From contig NZ_JARLTC010000036.1 of the NCBI RefSeq assembly GCF_029382225.1, positions 1 to 64,000 on the forward strand: a DNA stretch of 64,000 bases, read 5' to 3'. Shown here one piece after another: positions 1 to 7,701 of the stretch. Source of the stretch: Spongiactinospora sp. TRM90649. GTDB lineage: Bacteria > Actinomycetota > Actinomycetes > Streptosporangiales > Streptosporangiaceae. Numbering within the stretch: the stretch's first letter is position 1; each line of letters opens with the position of its first letter. Position numbers and translations under genes: made by a program. Below the pieces are notes generated by a model, which was not told where the DNA came from, did not search any database, and saw nothing but the letters and a program-made list of their open reading frames with translations.

Positions 1-295
1 GGGAGCGTCCGGCGTTGTGCACGCACAGGAACAGCACGATCGGCCGCCCGTCGTGTTTCCCCTCCACCCGGGCCAGGGCGTGCAGCCGCTGGCGGGCGAA
101 CCGCTCGGCCAGCAGCGGCAGGAAATTGGCCACCGCGGCCTTGCCGGCGAACTGGTCGTAGCTGGTGTGCAGGAACCGCTCGATCGTCTCGGTGCCGAAC
201 GTCCCGTCGAAGTCCTCCTGGAGCCGCCGCGCGGCGGTGGTCAGGGCGAGCCGCTGGTCGATCGTGAGGTCCTCGCGCTTGTAGGTGCTGGGCAT
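1..295 (-). CDS. arsC: Arsenate reductase ArsC, low-molecular-weight phosphatase family (partial)
   Basis: Only the first 98 codons lie in the window; the gene runs off the left edge. The N-terminal ~75 residues form a predicted helical domain of the kind that precedes the catalytic domain in many actinobacterial ArsC proteins. The last visible residues are VLFLCVHNAGRS, the start of the phosphatase-like P-loop carrying the nucleophilic cysteine (CxxNxxRS). Known role of the family: reduction of arsenate to arsenite with a thiol partner, mycothiol or thioredoxin in actinobacteria. The ATG at 293-295 is chosen because the domain begins there and an ArsR-type dyad sits just upstream. The 3' part and the ars neighbours are not visible, so a related tyrosine phosphatase cannot be fully excluded. 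Confidence 0.85.
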   Translation of the reverse strand, partial: MPSTYKREDLTIDQRLALTTAARRLQEDFDGTFGTETIERFLHTSYDQFAGKAAVANFLPLLAERFARQRLHALARVEGKHDGRPIVLFLCVHNAGRS

Positions 296-316
296 CGTCT
301 CGCTCCCGCCGTCTGT

Positions 317-348
317 ATCGATGAGACTCAATATTGACAATCATCGAT
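317..348. promoter_or_regulatory. Nested dyad, probable ArsR/SmtB-type operator of arsC
   Basis: ATCGATGA (317-324) and its exact complement TCATCGAT (341-348) flank a perfect inner palindrome TCAATATTGA (328-337). Both dyads share the same centre, 332.5. The site lies 22 bp upstream of the arsC start and contains TTGAC, so it probably overlaps the promoter. ArsR-family repressors bind AT-rich dyads of this kind at ars promoters. No arsR gene is visible here, so the regulator would be encoded outside the window. Confidence 0.6.
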
Positions 349-877
349 GCACAGGTGGGCGAACGGCAGATGAACGATCCGTGCCGGTGTGCCGCGCCGG
401 GTGCCCCGTTTCACGAACGGCTACGCCGGCCCACCACCGACGCCAGGCTTTCTGGCCAGCTCGTACGCGAAGCCGACCACATCGGCGAGACGGCCGTCGA
501 CCCCGATACAGATCGGACTGGAACCTGACCTCGCCGCCCACAAGACCACCATCGCCCGACGCGGCCGCTCAATTGGCCACTCGGAAGCTCCCAATGCTCA
601 GGAAGTAGTCTCCGTAGGCCCCCGGGTAGAGGCTGGTCACCAGCCCGGCCGTGCAATCCGGGGAGAGGTACAGGCAGATCACGCTGTCGGTGACCGCGCC
701 AGTGTTCGCACACCCGCCGCCGCCCTCGGAGGTCGAACACTTACATCACCCGTTCGGAACTGTACGTGTTTCCCCGGATACCCTGCGCCATCAATCGTGA
801 GTGACGATGCGACTACGCAAAGTGATGCGGCGACCGCCCCCTCAACGGCGAGCGCCACTACCCACGGGGAGAAGATA
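349..877. other. Gene-poor stretch between arsC operator and small secreted protein
   Basis: No intact gene was found on either strand. The open frames that cross it have shadow-like composition. The only protein-like content is the C-terminal relic at 569-745 on the minus strand. The last 15 bp hold the ribosome-binding site of the gene starting at 878. Confidence 0.5.
569..745 (-). pseudogene. C-terminal relic of a small secreted-type protein
   Basis: In this frame the last ~45 residues look like real protein, ending GSFRVAN, with two cysteines in a context ICLYLSPDCTAGLV and natural Tyr/Gly/Asp usage. There is no start codon: an in-frame stop lies immediately upstream at 746-748, and the sequence beyond it is not coding-like. 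I read this as the 3' remnant of a secreted protein whose signal peptide and N-terminus are lost. Family not recognised. Confidence 0.3.
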
Positions 878-1171
878 GTGAGAATCCACCACCTGCTCGG
901 CACGGCCGTCGTCGGCGCCGGTCTGCTCGCCACCATCGGCGCCGGTGCCGCCCACGCCGACCAGGCGTCCCGCCCGGCCACCGTCGCACAGCAGTCGGCC
1001 GCCGCGCCCTGCGGCACCGAGTGCCGGACGGGCTTCCGCCAGGGCTACCGCGACGGCTACCAGGACTGCCTGCGCGACACCCGCCGCGTCCCCAACCACC
1101 GGGGCCACTTCGGCGAGTGGATCCGCGGCTATGAGATGGGCTACCAGCGCGGCTTCTACGCCTGCGGCTGA
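878..1171 (+). CDS. Small secreted protein with Cys-framed G-[FY]-x-x repeats
   Basis: 97 residues. The GTG at 878 is preceded by GGGGAGAAG at a normal distance. A Sec signal peptide is evident: basic start, hydrophobic core, cleavage near AHA-DQ. The mature chain carries two similar blocks. Block 1 is C-RT-GFRQ-GYRD-GYQD-C and block 2 is GYEM-GYQR-GFYA-CG, so aromatic residues follow glycine every four positions and cysteines close the blocks. Family not recognised, but the same architecture recurs in the protein at 48499-48828, which defines a paralogous pair. It is predicted to be exported and possibly disulfide-bonded; function unknown. Confidence 0.75.
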   Translation: MRIHHLLGTAVVGAGLLATIGAGAAHADQASRPATVAQQSAAAPCGTECRTGFRQGYRDGYQDCLRDTRRVPNHRGHFGEWIRGYEMGYQRGFYACG

Positions 1172-1295
1172 CGGCTCCGGCCGAACCGATCTGATCTGAC
1201 CAGATCCGCTTCGGCCTCCCCGACCGGCCCGGCGCGAACCGGCGCGCCCCGGTTCCCGCCGGGCCTTTGTCCTGCGCAGCAAACCACCGTCGGAA

Positions 1296-1446
1296 TCAGG
1301 CCGCCGAATCGAGCGTCCACAGCGACGCCATGGGCAATGCCTTGAGCCGATCGCCGAACGGCAGAGCCTGCTCCCCCGTATAGAGGACGAAGCCCGCGCG
1401 GAACCTCGCGCCCAGCCGGTCGGCGAGAACGAGCCCGACCTTAGGA
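1296..1446 (-). pseudogene. C-terminal remnant of a DUF4143-type AAA ATPase
   Basis: The frame ends DRLGARFRAGFVLYTGEQ, then LPFGDRLKALPMASLW, which matches my recollection of the C-terminal signature of DUF4143 ATP-binding proteins (VLYTGE, LPFGDRL, ALW). Upstream of about 1446 the same frame turns into low-complexity Arg/Ala/Pro sequence belonging to the dispersed repeat starting near 1444. The ATPase body (P-loop, ~350 residues) is gone. The relic stops where the repeat begins, so repeat insertion or repeat-associated deletion is the likely cause. Confidence 0.6.
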
Positions 1447-1700
1447 AGAACGGCCGAGCGCGGAGCGAGGACCATTAGGCGCGCGGCAGCGCCGGAGGCG
1501 GGGGCGACGGCCCGCAGGATGGGCAGGCGGCCGATCCTGGGAAGGGGCCTTGGAGCCGGTGCCGTAACGGCGAGACGCGGCGCGTTCGGAAAGCGCCGGG
1601 AATCAGGGCGGCGCCGGGCACGGGCGTGCGGCCGAAGGGGGCTTGCCGTACATGGGCCCGCGCCGCACAAGATCGCCGTACACGGGCCCGCGCCGCGCGG
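1444..1700 (+). repeat. Dispersed repeat, copy A
   Basis: About 255 bp matching copy B (22757-23022) in the same order. Shared blocks include GGCCGAGCG then GGAGCGAGG, then GGCGCGCGG, CGGAGGCGGGGGC, the 17-mer GCCGGTGCCGTAACGG plus GAG, GCGCCGG, ACGGGCGT and GCCGTACA. It carries no plausible open frame and is not flanked by obvious terminal inverted repeats. It lies between the DUF4143 relic and the 3' end of ridA. Confidence 0.7.
1645..1696 (+). repeat. Tandem 30-bp repeat inside copy A
   Basis: GCCGTACAtGGGCCCGCG at 1645 recurs as GCCGTACAcGGGCCCGCG at 1675, followed in both by CCGC, giving a period of 30. A third, degenerate unit (ACACGGGCCC) follows near 1713. The array ends about 25 bp from the ridA stop codon. 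Confidence 0.7.
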
Positions 1701-1736
1701 GCTTTCCAGACACGGGCCCACCGGCAGAGGGTCGGA

Positions 1737-2144
1737 CTAGTCGATGACGGCGGTGGCTTCCACCTCGACCAGGAGGTCGGGCTCGGCGAGGGCGGATACG
1801 CCGATGCCGGTCAGGGGGGCCACCGGGGTGATGCCGAGTTTGGCGGCGGCGCGGGCGACGCCCTCCGCGAAGATCGGCAGCTTGTCAGGGGTCAGGTCGA
1901 CCGCGTAGACGGTCAGTTTGGCCACGTTGTCGAAGGAGGCGCCGACCTCGGCCAGGGCCGTGCCGATGTTGAGGTAGCACTGTTCGACCTGGGCCGCGAG
2001 GTCGCCTTCGCCGACCTTGTTACCGTCGGCGTCGCGGGCGATCTGCCCGGCGATGAAGATCAGCTTCGAGCCCGTCGCGACCGCGACCTGCCGGTAGATA
2101 TCGACTTTCGGGAGCCCATCAGGGTTCACCAGATTGATAGCCAT
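1737..2144 (-). CDS. RidA family (YjgF/YER057c/UK114) reactive-imine deaminase
   Basis: 135 residues, the usual family length. The pattern is typical: IYRQVAVATGSKLIFIAGQIARD, a central EQCYLNIGTALAEVGASFDNVAKLTVY, and a C-terminus with VEVEATAVI. RidA proteins hydrolyse reactive enamine/imine intermediates, classically 2-aminoacrylate released by PLP enzymes. The canonical substrate-binding arginine (CxRVxV region) is not evident; the matching segment reads LLVEVEA, so this is more likely one of the divergent Rid subgroups than the RidA archetype. It is transcribed alone, 38 bp downstream of the phosphotransferase-like gene on the same strand, and ends next to dispersed repeat A. Confidence 0.85.
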   Translation of the reverse strand: MAINLVNPDGLPKVDIYRQVAVATGSKLIFIAGQIARDADGNKVGEGDLAAQVEQCYLNIGTALAEVGASFDNVAKLTVYAVDLTPDKLPIFAEGVARAAAKLGITPVAPLTGIGVSALAEPDLLVEVEATAVID

Positions 2145-2182
2145 ACCTACCCTCTATCCAAATTTCCGGCGGACCGTGGCGC

Positions 2183-2995
2183 TCAGCCCAAGTCCCACAG
2201 CAGCCGGTAGTAGGCGATCCGCTCCCGATCCGGCGCGACCCCATACGCTTCATAGAGGACGTCGGCGTACCCCGGCCCGTAGTCCCACTCCGTGCTCCAC
2301 GCCGCCACCGCCAGGTCGGCCCAGCGGTCGGCCAGGCCGAGCGAGCCGAGGTCGACGTGCGCGGCGAACGTGCCGTCGTCGTGCAGCAGCGTGTTGGGCG
2401 CGCAGGCGTCGCCGTGGCAGACGACGAGCCGGTCGATCGGCGGCGGGTCGCCTATGCGCGCGCGGGCGTCGGCGAGGGCGAGGTGCTGGTGTTCCGGCGA
2501 CCAGTCGGCCGGTCCTTCGCCGTCGGCAATGCGCTCGTCGGCGCGGGCGAGCCGCCGTTCGACGCTCCACTCGAACGGGCATTCCTCGACCGGCAGGGTT
2601 TCGTGGAGCACGCGCAGCCCGACCCCGATCGCCGCCGCCGCGGTCGCCGGGTCGGCGGTCCAGCGGGTGTCCACGGCCGAGCGGCCGGGCACCGTGACCG
2701 TGAGCAGCCATGCGCCGTCGGCGTCGGAGCCCTGCTCGATGACCTGCGGGACGGTCACCCACTTCCGTGCCCACGCCAGCCGTTCCGCCTCGCCCGGCAG
2801 GTCGATCTCGGGCGTGCCGGTCGCGGTCCACTTGACGTATCTGGTGCCGCCGCGCGCGTCCTCAAGCCGGAACGTCAGCCCGCCCAGTTCGTTGCGCCAC
2901 ACGGGAACGATGGTGTCGCCCCCGGCCAGTGTCGTCACGATGGCGGGAACGGGCACCGGGCCGGTCGGGATCTCGGCGATGACAGGAGCACTCAT
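2183..2995 (-). CDS. Aminoglycoside 3'-phosphotransferase-like kinase
   Basis: 270 residues from the ATG at 2993-2995; an upstream in-frame ATG at 3013 would add six residues and is less natural. The APH catalytic loop reads VVCHGDACAPNTLL (HGDxxxxN) near residue 190. The metal-binding motif is HVDLGSLGLADRWADLA, in the DxG-ADR-D form typical of APH(3') enzymes. Known family role: ATP- or GTP-dependent phosphorylation of kanamycin-type aminoglycosides. Chromosomal actinobacterial members often have other or unknown substrates, so resistance is not implied. It is probably co-oriented with ridA. A second, broken phosphotransferase fragment lies at 62756-63028. Confidence 0.8.
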   Translation of the reverse strand: MSAPVIAEIPTGPVPVPAIVTTLAGGDTIVPVWRNELGGLTFRLEDARGGTRYVKWTATGTPEIDLPGEAERLAWARKWVTVPQVIEQGSDADGAWLLTVTVPGRSAVDTRWTADPATAAAAIGVGLRVLHETLPVEECPFEWSVERRLARADERIADGEGPADWSPEHQHLALADARARIGDPPPIDRLVVCHGDACAPNTLLHDDGTFAAHVDLGSLGLADRWADLAVAAWSTEWDYGPGYADVLYEAYGVAPDRERIAYYRLLWDLG

Positions 2996-3046
2996 GAAAC
3001 GAGATTCTCTCAAGCGGACCCGTGCGGTTCACAACGGTTTTTCCGT

Positions 3047-3145
3047 TCAGCAGGCGGCGAGAGTGTGTCGCAGCCGCTCGGCATAGGCGCGTGGGTGGCT
3101 GGTGTTGCCGTTGTGGCCGCCCGGGAACTCGACGAAGCCGCATGA
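3047..3145 (-). pseudogene. C-terminal remnant of an alpha/beta hydrolase
   Basis: The frame reads FVEFPGGHNGNTSHPRAYAE then RLRHTLAAC. The segment VEFPGGHNGNTSHP looks like the last strand and catalytic-histidine region of an alpha/beta hydrolase. Nothing upstream in this frame is hydrolase-like, so about 200 residues are missing. It abuts, head to head, the MarR relic starting at 3142. Confidence 0.45.
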
Positions 3146-3349
3146 ACGCAGTCGACCTGTTCCTGCTGGGCCGCACGCTGATGAAGATCGGCGAGGAGGC
3201 GCTTCCCACCGAGGGCATCGGCGACCAGCCGGGCAGCGCTGCTGGAGGAACTCGCCGGCCACCTGACCCCGCAGGCCCTCGCCGGGCTACGCGGCCGAGT
3301 GCCCCGCGCCCACCAACGCGCCCACGAACGCGCACCGGCCCGCCGCTAG
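3142..3349 (+). pseudogene. MarR-family regulator reduced to its two ends
   Basis: The ATG at 3142 begins MNAVDLFLLGRTLMKIGEEA LPTEG, the N-terminal helix pattern of a MarR subgroup common in actinobacteria. About 20 codons later a different frame carries RAALLEELAGHLTPQALAGL and ends at TAG 3347-3349, the C-terminal dimerisation helix of the same family. The ~90-residue winged helix between them is missing and the two pieces are out of frame. The product could not bind DNA. This is the first of several genes in the window that keep both ends but no middle. Confidence 0.6.
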
Positions 3350-3393
3350 GCTCCCTTGATCGATTCCATTCCAGCCCAGGAGAAGATCGACCG

Positions 3394-3783
3394 ATGGCAC
3401 ACCTGACACCCGCCGCACGCGCCCTGATCGACGCTCCCGAGTTCGCCACCGTGGCGACGATCGAACCGGACGGCCAGCCGCAGCTCTCCGTGATCTGGGT
3501 GAAGACCGACGGAGACGACGTGCTGTTCTCCACCGTCGCCGGTCGCCGCAAGCACACCAACCTGCTCCGCGACCCCCGCGCCACCGTGATCGTCTACTCC
3601 CGCACCGACCCCGGCCGCTACGTCGAGGTGCGCGGGCACGCCGTTCTGGTGGACGACCCCGACAAGTCGCTCATCAACGAACTGAGCCACCGCTACGAGG
3701 GCATCGACTTCCAGGACGCGCCCGGCAACCAGCGGGTCATCGTCCGGGTCACCCCGGCCAAGGTCGTCACTCGCGAGCTCTGA
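3394..3783 (+). CDS. PPOX-class F420/FMN-binding protein (pyridoxamine 5'-phosphate oxidase fold)
   Basis: 129 residues; the ATG at 3394 has AGGAGAAG at 3378-3385. The sequence follows the split-barrel flavin/deazaflavin pattern: EFATVATIEPDGQPQLSVIW, DDVLFSTVAGRRKHTNLLRDPRATV, then DPGRYVEVRGHAVLVDDPD. This is characteristic of small actinobacterial F420-dependent PPOX proteins, which act in redox detoxification of varied substrates. The exact substrate cannot be read from sequence. Its last 17 bp overlap, convergently, the 3' end of the membrane-protein gene at 3767-5155. Confidence 0.85.
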   Translation: MAHLTPAARALIDAPEFATVATIEPDGQPQLSVIWVKTDGDDVLFSTVAGRRKHTNLLRDPRATVIVYSRTDPGRYVEVRGHAVLVDDPDKSLINELSHRYEGIDFQDAPGNQRVIVRVTPAKVVTREL

Positions 3784-5155
3784 CCTCGTATTCCGTGCGG
3801 GCGGGCTCGTCGTCTCCCGCCCAGATCATGATCAGGAGGCGTTGCAGCCCGCCCGCACGGTCGAAGTCCGGCTCGGCGTAGTGGAAGCGCAGCCGGTAGT
3901 CCCCCTTGCCGTGGAAGGCCAGGTCGGGCAGCACGGGTTCGCCCATGTCGCGGAACTCGATGTCCCCGGTGAGGCTGCGGTAGCCGAGTTCGACCACCTT
4001 GTCCCAGCCCTCGGTCTCCACGGGGGGCCGCCGCCGGTAGGTCTCCATCCGCACGCACGTCACCGTGTCGGAGTAGACGACCAGCCCGATCGAGCCGGGC
4101 CACGCCCGCACCAGGTCGTCCGGGATGTCATCGGGGATCTCCTCGGTGGGACTGTCCCAGGTCTCGACGACGCCGTGGTCCGTCCACAGTCTGCCGTCGC
4201 GCACCCGCGCAGGCTTGATCCGGGGCCGGTGCCGCATCGCCGTACGGCAGGCGCGGATCTCCTGGTCGTTGGCATGGCGGCGTTCGTCGGCCTCCTCCAC
4301 CGCGAGCACCTCCTGGTACTGCGCGGCGCGCGGGCAGATGGCGGGCAGCGCGGGCGCCACGTCGAACCGTTCGCGGTCGCTCGCCGTCCGGTACATCACG
4401 TCCCGCCCGCCGTTCGTGAGGCGCTCGCACAGGTGACGGCCGATGGCGATGATCGCGCGGTCAGAGGCTCGGGACCATCCCTCCCGGTTCGCGGCCCGCA
4501 CGGAGCACACGAACGCCGGCTCGCCCTTGGCCCCGTCGCACTCCCCCTCCGTGATGACCTGCCGCACCGGCCCTCCGCCGGCGGCAGGCAGCAGGACCAG
4601 CGCGGCCAGCACCGCCCCCGCGAGCACGATCCGCCGCAGGACGGCGAAGCGCCGCCCGCCGTACCAGGGAACGGTCCGGGGAGGCCGTGGCGGCCGGACG
4701 GCCGCGAGCACGCACAACGCCGCCACCAGCGGCGGCAGGTAGACGGTGGACAGCAGGTGCGCCCCCGCCCAGCCGCCCCAGTACCCGAAGCAGTACCGGT
4801 CGACCACCATGTCCACCGCGAACCCGAGCGGCCGGACACCGTAGACGAGGATCAGCAGAGCCGCCAGCACCCGCGCGACGATCCGCCCCTGCAGCGCCCC
4901 ACCGAGCCGCGCGGCGGCCAGATGGACGGCGAGCGCGAGGGCCAGGACCGGCAGCCCCGCGTATCTGAAGACCGGCGACACCCCGTATACCAATTGGGTC
5001 ACGGCGGTGAACTCGCCCGAAAGATCATCACCCGGGCAGTAGGCGTAGGAGAACGTCCCCGCGAACGCGATCTTTTCTCTGACCTGTGCATACGTGGCGG
5101 CGCCCGCCGCCACGACGAACGCGGCCGCCCACCATAACCACGACTTTCGCGACAT
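3767..5155 (-). CDS. Membrane protein of unknown function with large C-terminal domain
   Basis: 462 residues, family not recognised. Residues ~7-23 form a first membrane segment. Further hydrophobic segments lie near 62-82, 93-115, 133-155 and 172-193, making an N-terminal half with about five helices. The C-terminal ~265 residues are soluble, rich in charged residues and contain cysteines in CDGAKGEPAFVC, HLCERL, ICPRAAQ, ACRTA and TCVRME, suggesting an extracytoplasmic disulfide-bearing domain. It is a single-gene unit between convergent PPOX and divergent tauE. Confidence 0.75.
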   Translation of the reverse strand: MSRKSWLWWAAAFVVAAGAATYAQVREKIAFAGTFSYAYCPGDDLSGEFTAVTQLVYGVSPVFRYAGLPVLALALAVHLAAARLGGALQGRIVARVLAALLILVYGVRPLGFAVDMVVDRYCFGYWGGWAGAHLLSTVYLPPLVAALCVLAAVRPPRPPRTVPWYGGRRFAVLRRIVLAGAVLAALVLLPAAGGGPVRQVITEGECDGAKGEPAFVCSVRAANREGWSRASDRAIIAIGRHLCERLTNGGRDVMYRTASDRERFDVAPALPAICPRAAQYQEVLAVEEADERRHANDQEIRACRTAMRHRPRIKPARVRDGRLWTDHGVVETWDSPTEEIPDDIPDDLVRAWPGSIGLVVYSDTVTCVRMETYRRRPPVETEGWDKVVELGYRSLTGDIEFRDMGEPVLPDLAFHGKGDYRLRFHYAEPDFDRAGGLQRLLIMIWAGDDEPARTEYEVRARE

Positions 5156-5254
5156 GTCGCGACACAGTAGCGCTTATCCGCCCAAAGAACCTTTTCGTCA
5201 GGACTTGACGGATGAGCGATTACGTTTCACCATATTCCCTATCAGCACAGTAGG

Positions 5255-5270
5255 TATACTAGGAAGGGGA
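5255..5270 (+). promoter_or_regulatory. Probable -10 box and ribosome-binding site of the TauE gene
   Basis: TATACT at 5255-5260 is a good sigma-70-type -10 box and is followed directly by AGGAAGGGGA (5261-5270), a strong ribosome-binding site five bases before the GTG. The leader would be only a few bases longer than the ribosome-binding site. No good -35 hexamer stands at 17 bp, so an activator may be needed. Confidence 0.4.
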
Positions 5271-5274
5271 TGTT

Positions 5275-6216
5275 GTGCGCGCGCTCATCCTCCTGGGCCT
5301 CGTCGGCCTAGCGGCACAACTCGTCGATGGCAGCCTCGGCATGGCCTACGGCGTTACTTCGACCACGCTGCTTCTCGCCATCGGCACCAACCCCGCGGCC
5401 GCCTCGGCCACCGTCCACCTCGCGGAGATCGGCACCACGCTGGCCTCCGGCATCTCGCACTGGCGCTTCAACAACGTCGACTGGAAGGTCGTCGCCAAGA
5501 TCGGCATCCCGGGCGGCGTCGGCGCCTTCGCGGGAGCCACCTTCCTGTCCAGCCTGTCCACTGAGATCGCCGCGCCGGTGATGTCGCTCATCCTGCTGGC
5601 ACTCGGCGTCTACATCATCATCCGGTTCACCGCGTTCGGCCTGCCCCGGGGCAACCTGGGCAAGCCGCTGCGCAAGCGCTTCCTCACCCCGCTCGGCCTG
5701 GTCGCCGGCTTCGTGGACGCCACGGGCGGCGGCGGCTGGGGCCCGGTCGGCACGCCCGCCATCCTGGCCAGCGGCCGTCTCGCGCCCCGCAAGGTCATCG
5801 GCTCGATCGACGCCAGTGAGTTCATCGTCGCCATCGCGGCCAGCATCGGCTTCTTCGTCGGCATCGGCGGGGAGAACATCGACTTCGCCTGGGTCGGCGT
5901 GCTGCTGCTCGGCGGCGTCATCGCCGCGCCCATCGCCGCCTGGCTGGTCCGGCACATCCCGCCGCGCATCCTCGGCTCGGCCGTCGGCGGCGTGATCATC
6001 CTGACCAACGTGCGGACCATCCTGCGCAGCGACTGGGTGGACGCCTCCACCGGCGTGCAGACCTTCGCCTACATCGCCATCGCCGTCATCTGGGTCGCGG
6101 CGATCGCCTACTCCGTCCGGCAGTACCGCGCCGACCGCGACCGCGAGTCGGTCGAGGCCGTCGAGGCCCAGCAGCGCGCCAGCCAGGAGCGGCCCGAGGA
6201 GCCCGTCGCCTCCTGA
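5275..6216 (+). CDS. Sulfite exporter TauE/SafE family membrane protein
   Basis: 313 residues. Start GTG at 5275 with AGGAAGGGGA immediately upstream. The protein shows about eight membrane helices in two similar halves. Each begins with a conserved TauE signature: GLAAQLVDGSLGMAYGVTST in the first half and LVAGFVDATGGGGWGPVGTP in the second. The family exports sulfite, sulfoacetate or other organosulfonates across the cytoplasmic membrane. No cys or sulfonate genes are adjacent, so the substrate is an inference. A strong bidirectional terminator (6231-6267) separates it from the convergent cydA. Confidence 0.9.
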   Translation: MRALILLGLVGLAAQLVDGSLGMAYGVTSTTLLLAIGTNPAAASATVHLAEIGTTLASGISHWRFNNVDWKVVAKIGIPGGVGAFAGATFLSSLSTEIAAPVMSLILLALGVYIIIRFTAFGLPRGNLGKPLRKRFLTPLGLVAGFVDATGGGGWGPVGTPAILASGRLAPRKVIGSIDASEFIVAIAASIGFFVGIGGENIDFAWVGVLLLGGVIAAPIAAWLVRHIPPRILGSAVGGVIILTNVRTILRSDWVDASTGVQTFAYIAIAVIWVAAIAYSVRQYRADRDRESVEAVEAQQRASQERPEEPVAS

Positions 6217-6230
6217 GAGCGAATCCGCTG

Positions 6231-6267
6231 AAGGGCCCGGCCGTTGGGGGAAGTGGCCGGGCCCTTT
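6231..6267. terminator. Bidirectional terminator between tauE and cydA
   Basis: AAGGGCCCGGCC (6231-6242) pairs with GGCCGGGCCCTT (6255-6266) around a 12-base loop, leaving A-rich and T-rich edges on the two strands. Its position between convergent genes fits shared termination. Confidence 0.8.
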
Positions 6268-6281
6268 CGCGTCGCGTCCCG

Positions 6282-7547
6282 TCAGTAGGTGATCACGGGA
6301 TCCGGGACCGGAGCGGCGGCGACGCCCCTGCCACCCGAGGCATCGGGGCCGCGCCTGGCGTGCCGGGCCAGCATCCAGGCGTTGAGCACGACGAGCCCCG
6401 CGAACAGGCCGGTGAAGACGAAGAAGGACAGCCGCGTCTGGCCGGGCGTCAGATCCGACAGCGCCTGCTCGGTGGTCAGCCTCCCGTAGACGACCCACGG
6501 CTGACGCCCCATCTCGCGCAGGACCCAGCCGCCGATCATCGCGAGGTACGGCAACGGCACCGCCGCGATGAGCAGCACGTGCCACACCCGCAGCCGCCGC
6601 ACCGCCCACGGGAAGAACATCAGCACGAAGCTCACCACCGACACCAGGAACATCACCCCGAACGCCGTCAGCATCACCGTCCCGCCCGCCTGCACCGCCC
6701 CCAGCGGCGGCACGTAGTCGCCGGGCCCGTTCGCGGCCACGAACGCCTCCTGCAGCCTGGCGATGTCCGAGGTCTGCCCCCCGAAAGCGGCGAGCTTCAT
6801 GTCCTGCGCGGTCTCGAAGTGCACCCCGCCCAGGGTCGCGGTGAGCAACAGCCCCGGCAGGGTCATCCCGACGCCCACCCGCAGCGAGCGGCGGAACAGC
6901 TCCTGCTCGGCCGTGCGGCGGAACAGGTGGTAGGCGCTCACCCCGGCCAGGAAGAACCCCGCCACCACCACCGCGCCGAACACGATGTGGCCGAACGCCA
7001 CCAGCGCGGCCGGGTTGGTGTAGACGGCGAGCGGATCGGTCAGCCGCATCCGGCCGTCCACGAGTTCGTAGCCCACCGGATGCTGCAGCAGGCCGTTGGC
7101 CACCATGATGAAGTACGCGGAGACGTAGGCGGTGAGCGTGACCACCCAGATCGCCGCGAGGTGGACCCACCGGTTCAGCCGCCCCCAGCCGAAGATCCAC
7201 AGCCCGAGGAACGTGGACTCGACGAAGAAGGCGAGCAGCGTCTCCAGGGCCAGCGACGCGCCGAAGGTGTTGCCGGTGTAGTCCATCAGGCCGCCCCAGT
7301 TCAGACCGAACTGGAACTCCATCACCAGGCCGGTGACGATGCCGACGGCGTAGTTGATGACGTAGAGGCGTCCCCAGAACCGGGCCATCCGCAGGTGGAC
7401 CTCGCGGTGACGGCCGATCGTGGCCCGGGTGTGCGTCACCGCGACGACGATCGCGAGCCCGAGCGTCAGCGCCACGAACAGGAAGTGGCCCCCGGCGGTG
7501 AGCGCGAACTGCGCGCGGGCGAAGTCGAGCGTGCTGTCCATGCCCAT
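6282..7547 (-). CDS. cydA: Cytochrome bd oxidase subunit I (CydA)
   Basis: 421 residues with about nine helices. Family landmarks are clear: an N-terminal FARAQFALTAGGHFLFVALT with the haem-ligand histidine near residue 21, NYAVGIVTGLVMEFQFG, the helix with FVESTFLGLWIFGW, a short Q-loop (GGVHFETAQDMKLAAFGG), and GGWVLREMGRQPWVVYG. The GRQPW signature and a short Q-loop are typical of CydA. The enzyme oxidises menaquinol and reduces O2 at the outer membrane face. Subunit II is not the next gene; a CydB-like gene lies 17 kb away at 24176. A histidine-kinase gene precedes it on the same strand after 143 bp. Confidence 0.93.
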   Translation of the reverse strand: MGMDSTLDFARAQFALTAGGHFLFVALTLGLAIVVAVTHTRATIGRHREVHLRMARFWGRLYVINYAVGIVTGLVMEFQFGLNWGGLMDYTGNTFGASLALETLLAFFVESTFLGLWIFGWGRLNRWVHLAAIWVVTLTAYVSAYFIMVANGLLQHPVGYELVDGRMRLTDPLAVYTNPAALVAFGHIVFGAVVVAGFFLAGVSAYHLFRRTAEQELFRRSLRVGVGMTLPGLLLTATLGGVHFETAQDMKLAAFGGQTSDIARLQEAFVAANGPGDYVPPLGAVQAGGTVMLTAFGVMFLVSVVSFVLMFFPWAVRRLRVWHVLLIAAVPLPYLAMIGGWVLREMGRQPWVVYGRLTTEQALSDLTPGQTRLSFFVFTGLFAGLVVLNAWMLARHARRGPDASGGRGVAAAPVPDPVITY

Positions 7548-7665
7548 GAGCGTGGCCGCACGGTACGGCCGGGCGCGTCCCGCCTGGGCTGGTCTTTCGC
7601 GTACTCCCCCAGTTGGCGCGGCGGCGTCCGCCGTACGCCCGTGGCGTTACACGACCGGCCTTCGG

Positions 7666-7701
7666 CCCGCCGTAATGAGGAGACCCGCCGTCATGAGGAG
7701 A
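7666..7701 (+). repeat. Exact-period 18-bp tandem duplication over the histidine-kinase stop codon
   Basis: CCCGCCGTAATGAGGAGA (7666-7683) is followed directly by CCCGCCGTCATGAGGAGA (7684-7701), with one difference. The second unit contains the TGA of the kinase gene; the first is a copy of the same end region just beyond it. Confidence 0.8.

Noticed and set aside
389..877. N-terminal extension of the secreted protein at 878
   Set aside because: The upstream part of the frame is not protein-like, and a signal peptide with ribosome-binding site starts cleanly at GTG 878.
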